From Saccoglossus kowalevskii (Eukaryota; Hemichordata; Enteropneusta; Harrimaniidae), in the NCBI RefSeq assembly GCF_000003605.2, contig NW_003151762.1, positions 265,344 through 297,826 on the forward strand: a stretch of 32,483 bases of DNA, given 5' to 3'. Both the position numbers and the translations under genes were made by a program. Below the pieces are notes generated by a model. The model searched no databases and had not been told where the DNA came from. It saw only the letters and a list, made by a program, of their open reading frames with translations. Numbering within the stretch: position 1 is the stretch's first letter; each line of letters starts with the position of its first letter. This document shows positions 10,086-19,429 of this stretch, one piece after another.

Positions 10086-11525
10086 TTTTAATTTCTCGTC
10101 CCCGTTTTATGTCGAATTCTTTTCTTGCTTCTATTCTTCTAAGGGTTCTGTATATTCGAACATCGTTTCGCGCATGTACACACCGAGGCGTTCTTTCAAC
10201 CCCCATACACAATGTAGTAATCAGTAAGAGAATAAGTAGAAATTTGAAAATATAATCTTTCTTGATCAGTCACATACCAAAGAATGCACTGTAACTGTAA
10301 TTTTATAATAACAGAATCTAGCGCAGGTTGCCATCTCTTTTGAGTGTTGTCTAATTGTATATTTATCAGATAGATTCTTTAAAGAAGTGATTATAATCAC
10401 TCAGATATGGGCGATCATAGAAGTCTGGCGGCGATAAAACCGGGAAAGGCCGGGCCACAAATTACGAAATTGGACACTATGTCTTGTAAGGTTAGCAACA
10501 AATCGTCTCCGTGGTCTGCTGTTTTAAGTGGGACTACAGGGACGAATGGGGGTGGGGGTGGTGGGTGCTGGTATCTAGTGTATAGAAATAGATAAAAGGT
10601 GAAGGTTCCAGCGATACCATATTTTTTTTTAAATCAGGAAACAACCGAAATGAAATTCAAATTTAATTGATAAAAATTGTAAATACCAGCTTAGAGAATA
10701 TTAGTTGCTCTTCAAATTCCACCAACTCCTTAACTTTAATCGCCGATATCAATAGAATAAATCATGAACAGGTTGCGTCATATACGAATTCTGAGTGGTG
10801 TATACGATTTTACCGGCACATTGTTGGAGGCGTGGCCTGTTTAGAATTTGCCAAGACTGGTTAAGAACCATAGTGGAGACACGAATCATTTAGCAAAATT
10901 TGTTAGAAAAATGTCATAGGACACAGTGTTTAAGTAACACTTTAAGGAACATGCAGTTATTATACGTAGATTATGCACGACAACAATTGCATTACACCTA
11001 GTCACGTTAAAGGAGTGTTGAGAACAAGACTATAATTCATCGAGACCACAGAATATGATATAATTTGTACTGCATATATATGATTAATTGTTCAAAAATT
11101 CTGCAATCCTGGAATTGAGCTTCTCTCATAATGATTTTGTTGATCATAGGGGATTGCCAGGAACACCATATTTTTGAGAAGCAAATGAGCAACACTGTCG
11201 AATTCCCGGGGTGTAACATTGACACCTAGTTACGTTATCGGAGTTCTAAAAAACGTGGTACACATGGCTACAACCTATTTCATCGAGACGACACATGTAT
11301 GTGAAAGATTATGTAATGAATCCCTGTATCTGATCATGCAAGGGTGCGCCTTGCAAAATGAATTTACTGACCAAAGTGGGTACGGTGACAAAAACAAGCT
11401 AATTCATCATATCTTAAACGCCCTCTTACGACCTATATATGCACAGAGATGTTTATGCGGAAGTCACAAACGAACTCAGTGTAAACAAGTATAACAGTGC
11501 AGGGAAAGACTGAAATCGGACAGTC
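10086..11525. other. Intergenic: divergent promoter region between the coiled-coil gene and the SOCS-box gene
   Basis: The flanking genes point away from each other, so both promoters lie here. A plus-strand frame from 10407 (MGDHRSLAAIKPGKAG...) looks somewhat protein-like up to a possible donor near 10490, but no continuation was found. A G-rich run with four G tracts lies at 10548-10565. Two decayed direct copies of one sequence lie at 10994-11050 and 11222-11293. No TATA box was assigned. Confidence 0.5.
10994..11293. repeat. Pair of decayed direct repeats
   Basis: Both copies (10994-11050 and 11222-11293) begin ACACCTAGTYACGTTA followed shortly by GGAGT, and both end with a TTCATCGAGAC-ACA motif. 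The second is longer by about 15 bp. The spacing is about 228 bp. This could be an old tandem duplication or two copies of a dispersed repeat. Confidence 0.5.
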
Positions 11526-12914
11526 ATGGGCGCTTTTCCGTCGAATATGCGGAACTGTATTAAAAAGGAAGAGTTACCAGAGGGGCTAACTATTGAAGAA
11601 TGGACCCAGGTTAAGTACCAGGACACGCTAAAAGCCAACAATCACGAAGTACTGAAAGATATGCTGGAAGCAGGTCTACCCGTTGACATGGAATTCGATT
11701 TTCTGGACGACGAATTGAGTCAAAGATCATACCAACAAATACTATACGGACTACGCCCGCCATTAACAGTCCTAGAAGTGGCGATATTATGCTGCAAGGG
11801 GACAGAAATGTCAACGTGTGTTAAGCTTCTCTTTGAATATGGTCTAGATCTGGAAATATATCAACAGAAATATTGTTCACCTCTTTTCATTGCATGTCAT
11901 ATCGCTAATCTAAAATTGATCGAGTTCTTATTAGAAAAAGGAGCCAGTGCAGAGGACGAATTACTTGTCTTTGAAATGATTGCGTGTTTTAGATGGTGTT
12001 ACAAAGATACAGAAACACATGCCAAGTATGTCAAAATAATAGAGCTTCTTCTGGAACACGGGGCAGATGTTAAAGCCAGACAAAACATCCCGGAAAAGGT
12101 ACATTGCGGTAATATTACCATGATGCATTGGGCTGTCATAAACTGGACAGATGGGATGAGTCACATATGTGAGCTATTACTGAAACATGGCGCGGACATC
12201 AACGCTAAGTGCAATTATTACGACGACAACTCCGTGCCCATGATGTTGTTTGCAGTAAAGGTCAAACGAAATGACACTAGCTGTCTCGAATTCTTGCTTC
12301 ACCATGGTGCAGACATTAATGCTGTAAATCTCAAAGGACAAACAGTTCTACACTATCAAATAGTGACAACTAAAGTCTTGTCGTTTCTTCTTGATCACAT
12401 ACACAATATCAATGCGGTGGATTTTAGTAACAATACCGCCTTGGACGTAGGTATCCGAACCATGCAAGCAGCAGAATGTTCAGTGTATCCCGCGTGCGAT
12501 AGACCCAGTAGAGATTGCTGCATTGAATGGGTTATTGAGATGATCAGAAGGGGCGGACAATTCAACAACATTTCAAAGGAAATAATTGAGTATGCTATGT
12601 CCGAGACACAAAGCAAAAGTGATGTCCTCTTGGGGTACATCGTAAACTCGTTTTGTAACTGGAATTTTAACATCGACATCGAATACGTTAGCATACACAG
12701 CGAACGTACCGCACCTACACGGGCCAGAACGCATTCCAAGTTCTTTGCAAAGATATGCAAATTGGACCAGGAACCACGCTCACTTCAACACCAGTGCAGA
12801 TGTACTCTCAGGAAATATCTCTTACAGAGATATATGAAAGTAATAACACAGCTCAGCCTTCCTCAAGATATCGAGACGTATCTTGTAATGCGAGAACCGT
12901 GTAGTCTGATTTGA
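11526..12914 (+). CDS. Ankyrin-repeat and SOCS-box protein (ASB-type), 462 aa, intronless
   Basis: One uninterrupted frame from ATG (G at -3, G at +4; an in-frame TGA lies upstream at 11511) to TGA. Ankyrin repeats fill roughly residues 80-310. Clear examples are SPLFIACHIANLKLIEFLLE (118-137) and three units ending in LLLEHGADVKA (174-184), LLLKHGADINAK (217-228) and FLLHHGADINAV (256-267). The C-terminus (417-456) is a SOCS box: PRSLQHQCRCTLRKYL matches the elongin B/C-binding BC box, and LSLPQDIETYL resembles the cullin-5 box (LPxP). Family role: substrate receptor of a cullin-5/elongin ubiquitin ligase in the cytosol, with the ankyrin face binding the target. Vertebrate ASB genes usually have introns, so a single exon suggests a retrocopy origin or lineage-specific expansion. 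Which ASB it is closest to cannot be told by eye. Confidence 0.93.
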   Translation: MGAFPSNMRNCIKKEELPEGLTIEEWTQVKYQDTLKANNHEVLKDMLEAGLPVDMEFDFLDDELSQRSYQQILYGLRPPLTVLEVAILCCKGTEMSTCVKLLFEYGLDLEIYQQKYCSPLFIACHIANLKLIEFLLEKGASAEDELLVFEMIACFRWCYKDTETHAKYVKIIELLLEHGADVKARQNIPEKVHCGNITMMHWAVINWTDGMSHICELLLKHGADINAKCNYYDDNSVPMMLFAVKVKRNDTSCLEFLLHHGADINAVNLKGQTVLHYQIVTTKVLSFLLDHIHNINAVDFSNNTALDVGIRTMQAAECSVYPACDRPSRDCCIEWVIEMIRRGGQFNNISKEIIEYAMSETQSKSDVLLGYIVNSFCNWNFNIDIEYVSIHSERTAPTRARTHSKFFAKICKLDQEPRSLQHQCRCTLRKYLLQRYMKVITQLSLPQDIETYLVMREPCSLI

Positions 12915-14230
12915 GAACTAACTGTTGGTTCTAACTTAGTGTTAATAATGAAATGTCCAGTACTGTCAGAAGTTTGACTTGTATCTTGTATGTAGGTTTA
13001 CGCTCGTTGAGAGTGTTGTACAAATGTGGCCTTTGTTGTCTTCTGTGTCACGACACAGCCTTCAGATTTTACGGTTGTTTACCAAACCATTTGTCACGTT
13101 TGTTAATTTTTTTTTGTCGTCAATCAAAACAGACATAAGTAGATTGTTATGTACTTAGGGGGACTCTTTCAAAATCAACTGGTATGTGAAATGATTTCTT
13201 TTCTCAGATTGCGAAATATAAAACGCGACAGTTTTTGAAACCACCTAGTTGGCTGTTTTTTTATTTTACGACAATATTGGAATACATGTATTGGGAACAA
13301 TACAGATAAGTTTACGGTGTCAAAGAATAAGAAATGTTTATATATACTGCAATGCAAGCTGCTATAGTCTGATGCTATGATTCGAAACCCATTTTATCTG
13401 CTTAAATTTAAGCATCTAAACAATCTTAACTTATCGATTTTAGAAAATGCCAATTTGAATTTGAACACCTACAACGTAGTTATTACTACAGGTCAACAAC
13501 TTTACTGTTATCACAGGTATGGGTAAAGCTGGTTCAAATGAAAAGTTAGTAGCCTTGTTACCGCAATAACACGCCATGAATTCTACTAAATCAACCCTTA
13601 TCAAAGTGCTACCATTTACTCAAGTCGGAGGCCAAGGACAATTTACAAACAACATTTAGATTTTAGTGGAACAGTCTATTTTCAACAATTTTCTGTGTAG
13701 TGATACTTCTAATAATATCTGTAATATTTGGTTCGTATACTACATGGTACATATCTAGAGGTAACCATGCATCCTCGTTACATAAGACAGTTGTTGTTTT
13801 TACATGCTGTATAAATGTATATAAACACTAACATTATACCACAACAATTATTTTGGCAATGAATGGCTAATCAACTACAAAAACCCACACACATTTGACA
13901 GAGGAAAACCAAACAAAGATTGTACAGTACATATTATACCAACACAAGTTGTTTCCTTATATTTCGTCTCATTTAATTCACCTCACTCATTACACTGCCT
14001 CATAACTATGAGTGTGTGGTATATTCAATTTATGAGGGCAGTAGTTAGCTGGCTCTGACGTGGAAATATGTGTTTGCTCTCCTAAACTCTCTGTGTGGTG
14101 CCAATAAAGCAAATACCTCTATGTGGTCACGAAACGCATTTGAAAAGTGTATTGTACATACCTATGGAGCTAGTAATTATTAGAGTACATTATAACCAGA
14201 GCCTCCAGTGCGCATGTGGAGGTAGGAGAT

Positions 14231-14253
14231 GGGGAGGGGAGGGGTGGGCAGGG
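14231..14253 (+). other. G-quadruplex motif, probably in the 3' UTR
   Basis: Four or more G tracts (GGGG, GGGG, GGGG, GGG, GGG) are separated by loops of one or two bases, within a purine-rich stretch 14218-14275. On the plus strand it would be in the SOCS-box mRNA if the distal poly(A) site is used. Confidence 0.65.
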
Positions 14254-14439
14254 TTTGGGAAGGATAGAGGTAAATATTGTATAACAACGGAATACTATAT
14301 AATGTACAAAATGTTTGTATGCAATATATGACGAGTAATGGTTGCCATAATTACTATTATTTTATTATCTATATGGACGTTTAAGCATTCGTTTACATGT
14401 TTCTTATGTTATATATTCAATTCAGATTTGTGTATTCTT

Positions 14440-14445
14440 AATAAA
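14440..14445 (+). terminator. Probable poly(A) signal of the SOCS-box gene
   Basis: AATAAA is followed by a GT-rich stretch (about 14460-14480: GTCTGTTGTTATTGTGTTT). It is the best such pair downstream of the stop at 12914. A proximal AATAAA at 14103 is an alternative. Confidence 0.4.
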
Positions 14446-14460
14446 TTAAATATACTTGTA

Positions 14461-15738
14461 GTCTGTTGTTATTGTGTTTATTTCAAAGAATGTCACTTAG
14501 TGTTCAAATGTATGTAATCACATGAAGAACATATTTGATAACAAGTGACTGTCACGTGGCACGCATAAGTTTGTCATAGCGCTTTGGAATGTGGAACAAT
14601 TCCGAGGTTACATCTGTTGGAGATGTTCGTTTCAGCTTTATACAACGTTTGTTTTCAAACATACCACGCCTCGATTCACGTACTATACACTCAATCCGTC
14701 ACATTGCCATAGTCATTTCAACTATTACCCATAGAAATGTGTTTACATAAGACAGGTATTCAGCCGGTAACACCTTCACTAGGAAACAATTGCGGTATGT
14801 GAATTACTCGTCCTTTTTGCGTGTAACAATAACTCGTGGCATAGAATAATCTCGTTGAATAGTCAGGTTATTCTGCGCCACAGAACGTTCCATGTTTCTT
14901 GGACGCCATCATTCTACCATGTATTTTCGTGGGCTCTGTGTGAGCTGCTGTGGAACGCGCTAAACGCAGCTAAAGTCGAGAAAATATCACAAACTCAACT
15001 TTGAGGTAATGCTGAGCTATCAAATGATATATGTTGCACATGTAGAGGTGATCTTGTTACACTGTTCAGGAAAGTCTCAACATTTAATTCAAAGTACAAT
15101 GTTCTGACAGTCGATGGTTGCCAGTCGGTTAAAATGCCCGGATGTTCGCTCCGAATACATAAAAATATACTCAAAGTACATTTCTACATTATACTTTTGA
15201 AATGTGGAAATCAAAAAAATGTAAAACAATTCAACCACACAACTCGATGGATGTGATATGTAAGAACCTAACAGCAATAACTAAAACACAATTTATTGCG
15301 ACCTGAATAGGTTAAAATACAATACAATTAGGGGAAATGCTATAAAGTATGTTTTCCCTCTCAATTACCTATAGTAATGTTTTCTATTGATTGTCGCCAA
15401 ACTGACATCAAGAAAGTATAATACAAAGAAAACAAAATCATATCCAAGTTTCAGACCGACAGTCTTTTTCATACTTCATTAACTGGAAAAACAAAAATAT
15501 AATTAAATGCGAGACAACTATGTTCTGTATAAAGTCTTGGACACGATAACAGGCTTAAACTACGCGTCCCAGTAGTTATCAGATTTAAGAAATATGCATC
15601 GTGATTGAAGGAACGTTCTACAGGATCACGTGACATACTGGTAAGCGACAATTTGATGAGGGCGCTGTCTCATTACGGATACTAAGGTACTAGTTAGTAC
15701 TAGTTAGTACCTTCCATGCTTCAATTATCAAGTAATTG
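14461..15738. other. Intergenic between convergent genes
   Basis: This lies between the convergent 3' ends of the SOCS-box gene and the minus-strand START gene. The only structure noticed is a short tandem TAGTTAGTAC repeat, partly palindromic, at about 15684-15713. No exon was recognised. Confidence 0.5.
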
Positions 15739-15744
15739 TTTATT
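15739..15744 (-). terminator. Probable poly(A) signal of the minus-strand START gene
   Basis: AATAAA on the minus strand (TTTATT on plus), 78 bp past the TGA at 15822-15824. It is the nearest canonical signal. Confidence 0.6.
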
Positions 15745-15821
15745 GTTGGAAATAACACGACCGGTCAAATGCTGACATATTATAAGTGTTTGAATGTGTA
15801 CATACATGTCCTCTACTATTT

Positions 15822-18800
15822 TCATTGGTTGCTCTCCTCTGACTCAGCTGTAGAATCCTCTTTTAACGCCACTTCCCGTTTTAATCTCTCGTTGGCGTGA
15901 GTCGTGAGTTTTTCCAAATTGTGCTTGGCGAATTTCGGAGCCAACTGCTCTAATAAGAAATTTGGAATGGACATTTTGACATCTGTTTGGGTGAACTCGA
16001 CAAAGCGAGTCTTGTTGGGCTCCCTGTAAACAGAACCAGAATAATTATTTTGATTTCAATATAGCAATGGGCCTATTCACTTCAAAGTACATTTGCATTT
16101 CCCTGTGAAATACAATGATGTAATCTCATGTCAACGTGCATTGTAAGTCTTTCACAACTAGGTTATCAATGCCCATACCAGAAAAGACACGTTGAGCCAA
16201 AATTAAACTATCGAACTGTGTTGATACTGTTTCAACTCACAGTTTAAGTTGATTGAATATTTAACTGGTTTATATGGTGTTAGCCTTTTTTAATGGAAGA
16301 ACACGGAGCACCAGAATATTTGTTCAATGGAATCATAGCTGGTACGATGTACGAGTGCGTAATGTTGTACAACAACAGTATTGATACACTTTGTAGTATT
16401 TTTCAATTCCGAAACTGTGCAACTGTGTCATGGTATGCTAGCATCATATGTTGTCACACCAATTTTGCAGACAAAACTTATAATAATGTAATATTGTAGT
16501 GCGCCTGTGTCCTTTTGTTCTTAACTACACTTACCCTTCTATTGAGTAGTAATACTTTCCAGAAGAGTACATATGCCCTCTAACACGGTCATTGACCTCT
16601 GGATAATCAGGATGGTCCACGCTCCTATCTACAGGGGAACATGCATTTTTAATTTAATCATGTAGAAGTTTTATCTCGTAATACATAGATTCCAAACCAT
16701 TAGTTTCAGTTCACAGCGAGACCCCAAATGTCATAGCGTCGCAGTGAAGTCAAAATATCGCGTGGGATTCGAAAAAGCAAAAGTATTTCAGGAGTATTTC
16801 CATGCTTAATAAAATTATGTATACACACTTGATGATAGAACACGCGAGATTTCGAGGTTATTACGAGGGTACCTCAGTATGCACGAAGAAAAAAAAGCGG
16901 AAGTATCGACCGACGCGCAGCGGAGGTCGATGCGACAGCGTACTGTCTGAGTGCATACTTTGAGGTATCCTCGTAATAACCTCGTGGGAAATGCCGAAAT
17001 CCAAAAAGTTTAGAACAGAATCAGCGAACTTCTTTGTGCGGAGTCCGGTCAAACCCTGATGTAATTCGTAAAAAACGCAAGTCCAAGGAAATTGTATACT
17101 TACTGTAAATTAGAATAGCGTTTTTATCTGGGAGGTGTCGAACACCAAATAAACTGACAAACTCTCTTGAAGAGATCAATCCGAATAAAAAATCGCCGGA
17201 AATAAGATGAAATATTTGTAATTCCTGTTAAAGCAAAAATAGGTAGCAAGAATAATTAACCAACCAACCAACCAACCAACCAACCAACCAACCAACAAAC
17301 AAACCAACAAACAAACCAATACCAAAATGCACATTGTACGTTTGTGCATTAACGTGATCAAATAGATGGATTATGTGCATCTCTTCACTTGGCAATATTC
17401 AACACATGTATGCAATGGGGCTCAGAATATACCTTAATTCCACACTGAAAACACTATTTACTATTTACAAGTAGAAAAGAAAAGAAAATGTAAACAATAA
17501 ACGTGTGGCAATAAACGCGACATCCACAGCGACCGGGGTCATCAAGTGTGAGTCCACCCATCGGAATACTAACGTAGCCTCTCTTCTTATTCCTAAGGTG
17601 AGCTTTAGTAAACATTTGTATTTTTACCCAAACCAATTAAGTCACTACAGTCAGTATTAACTTTCTACCTCGTCTATCTTTTCCGCAACTTCCATGACGA
17701 TGATTCTCTCCTCGAAGGTCTTGAGCCATTCGAAATCCAGAGACATCTCGACAATTTTATGTGGCGGAAAGTCCATAATGCATTCTACTTTCACTCTATT
17801 TAAAGGGAAGGAAATTCAAAATTATGGGCATGTGCATGACGGAGAACATCACAGGTGATGTAGATGAGATAAACACTTGTGGTGAAGTGGGGTACTACGT
17901 AAAAACTAAGGGAAAGCTATGATGGGATCGCATAAGAAACATGGTACGTGGTACGTATATGTGAAGTGCGTGTGCATATGGAATGGGTATGGCAGGGCAT
18001 CTACATGTGAAGACGAGCTTCTACAGAAAACGCGTGGAATTGTATGGAGGAGTAGCATGTGGAACAGGTATGTTGGGGTATGGAAATAATGAAGTGTAGG
18101 TACTATGGGAGAACACGCAGAATGGTATTATGATACCATGAGAAAATGTGGGGAATGGTATGGTGAAGTAGTACATGGGACAGGTATGGTGGGTGGCGTG
18201 TATGGGAAATGGAGGTATTACGAGAAGCCGTTGGAAATGGTATGATGTGGTAGCATATGTAATAGATATGGCGGGGTGTTAAAAATTAAGTGGGATATTA
18301 TGGGAAATGGTATGATGTGGTGGCATACGGAACAGGTATGGTGGGTGAGTGTATGCGAAGTTGACGTGCAATGGGAATGGTATGATAGGATATGTACATG
18401 TGAAGCAGAGATAATGTATGTCAACTTGTGACAACACGTTGTGGTGGGTGGCATATGATAGGCACGTGCATATGTTGTTGGTGTATGATTGGGTATAACA
18501 CAAGTTTGGTTGGGTAAGTAAATTTGGAGTAGGGGTACAGGGGGTAACGCGAGGAATGGTGTGGGTGACATACTGTGGGGTAAAATGAAACGAGGTAAGT
18601 AAATTTTCATGGCAGTCTGTTGAAATAAATGTAGTTACACCAATGGTTAAAGCTACATTCATTTATACACACATTTCACCTTGTACTATATTTGGCATGT
18701 CAAACATATTTTCGTATGACGATTATATTTTGAACAATAATTAGTATACTCACAATATTCCATCAAACTCGTCAGACTGTGTAACATGCATGGAGAAATT

Positions 18801-19429
18801 GTCCTATTTAGCAAAAAAGAAAACAAGGTTCTTTTATCAACGCTGACAGGGTTATTCCATTACACACGGTGTTTGATATAGGTTGAAGGTCAGGTTATAA
18901 TAGAACACTAATCAAATGCAGATACAGAATGATATGTAAGATTAGTTATCAATAGTAGACTCGCCGCTAAGCTGCAACTACATTTTTTAATATCATTTAC
19001 CCTATTATGATAACTGTTGACATAGTGACCCTTACGTTCATACTACCAGATGATATCTACATAGAATCACAGTCTGACAATCTGATGGCATCTATGTGAC
19101 CTCAATATAACGATGGCAATCAGGTATAATGTCCAGTGACAACGAATAAACATCGTTACAATGGCAGTTATGTCTAAGAAAAGAACGATTGGCTATAAGC
19201 AAATTGTCACCGTTGAGCGTTTCGCTCTGGTCATGTATGAACGATGGGTAAACGGGCCACTGCGTAGATCCAACTATAATTGTATATACACCTAAATACA
19301 TACCTCAGATGTTATACACTTCCAATGTTTACTATCTGTTTCATAGAAGAATAGTTTATCAACGATGCTATTAGCAATAGCTCTGTATTTTCTATGTGTC
19401 GTATCTGCATCCATCGTAGGTAAAGGCAT
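15822..19429 (-). CDS. START-domain lipid transfer protein (STARD4/5/6 type), 239 aa, six exons
   Basis: Minus-strand exons are 19304-19429, 18754-18803, 17669-17795, 17104-17224, 16535-16628 and 15822-16023. The lengths sum to 720 nt and all phases agree. The START domain fills about residues 12-220. Markers are DFEWLKTFEERI (helix after the first strands), GLISSREFVSL (116-126; STARD5 has a LISPRDFVDL-like motif here), SVDHPDYP (144-151), VRGHMYSSG (157-165) and EGEPNKTRFVEF (172-183). The last 20 residues are an acidic tail (KEDSTAESEESNQ). Family role: a soluble carrier that shields a sterol, bile acid or other lipid in a deep pocket. An AG/TACACAG acceptor 15 bp upstream of the ATG suggests a separate 5' UTR exon. 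It is the paralogue of the gene at 28133-31815. The ligand cannot be predicted; the canonical Pro of the REF motif is Ser here. Confidence 0.92.
16730..16836. repeat. Dispersed repeat, copy A (in a START gene intron)
   Basis: It aligns over about 107 bp with 21703-21808 at roughly 75-80% identity by eye, starting GTCATAGCGTCG and including ATTTCCATGCTTAAT, ending TTGATGAT. The family is not recognised. Confidence 0.65.
16853..16984. repeat. Foldback hairpin element in a START gene intron
   Basis: The left arm (16853-16884) starts CGAGGTTATTACGAGG and continues TACCTCA..GTATGCAC. The right arm (16951-16984) is its complement with one mismatch and a 2-nt indel. Inside is a smaller inverted pair TCGACC/GGTCGA (16900s). 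The whole is about 132 bp. It directly follows repeat copy A and is absent after copy B. Confidence 0.8.
17258..17319. repeat. (AACC)n microsatellite
   Basis: About ten AACC units, degrading to AAAC/AACC mixtures at the right end. On the transcribed minus strand it is (GGTT)n and ends about 33 nt before the exon at 17104-17224. Confidence 0.95.
17880..18560. repeat. Degenerate G-rich minisatellite in a START gene intron
   Basis: Recurring pieces such as GGAATGGTATG, GGAACAGGTATGGTGGGTG and TAGCATATG appear many times on the plus strand at irregular spacing (for example AACAGGTATG-like copies at 18064, 18180, 18262 and 18332). The strand bias is strong (G/A-rich plus, C/T-rich minus), which produces long false frames on the minus strand. 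It lies in the intron between exons 2 and 3. Confidence 0.7.

Larger units (their letters stand above)
12915..14460 (+). other. Probable 3' UTR of the SOCS-box gene
   Basis: No coding exon is visible. The candidate poly(A) signals on the plus strand are AATAAA at 14103-14108 and a better one at 14440-14445, followed within 20-40 nt by a GT-rich stretch typical of cleavage sites. If the distal one is used, the 3' UTR is about 1.5 kb. The extent is inferred. Confidence 0.4.

Noticed and set aside
17534-17585. A putative exon (KRGYVSIPMGGLTLDDP) in the minus-strand START gene, which at first seemed to fill the middle of the domain.
   Set aside because: Its borders are poor (CCCG/GTCGCT). Extending the exon at 17104 upstream to a proper acceptor at 17225-17226 gives a 121-nt exon whose 40 codons match the paralogue's exon in length, phase and motif, so this piece is not needed.
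18218-18662. Two overlapping minus-strand frames of about 130 codons rich in His, Thr, Ser and Pro.
   Set aside because: They are a by-product of the C/T-rich strand of the degenerate minisatellite.
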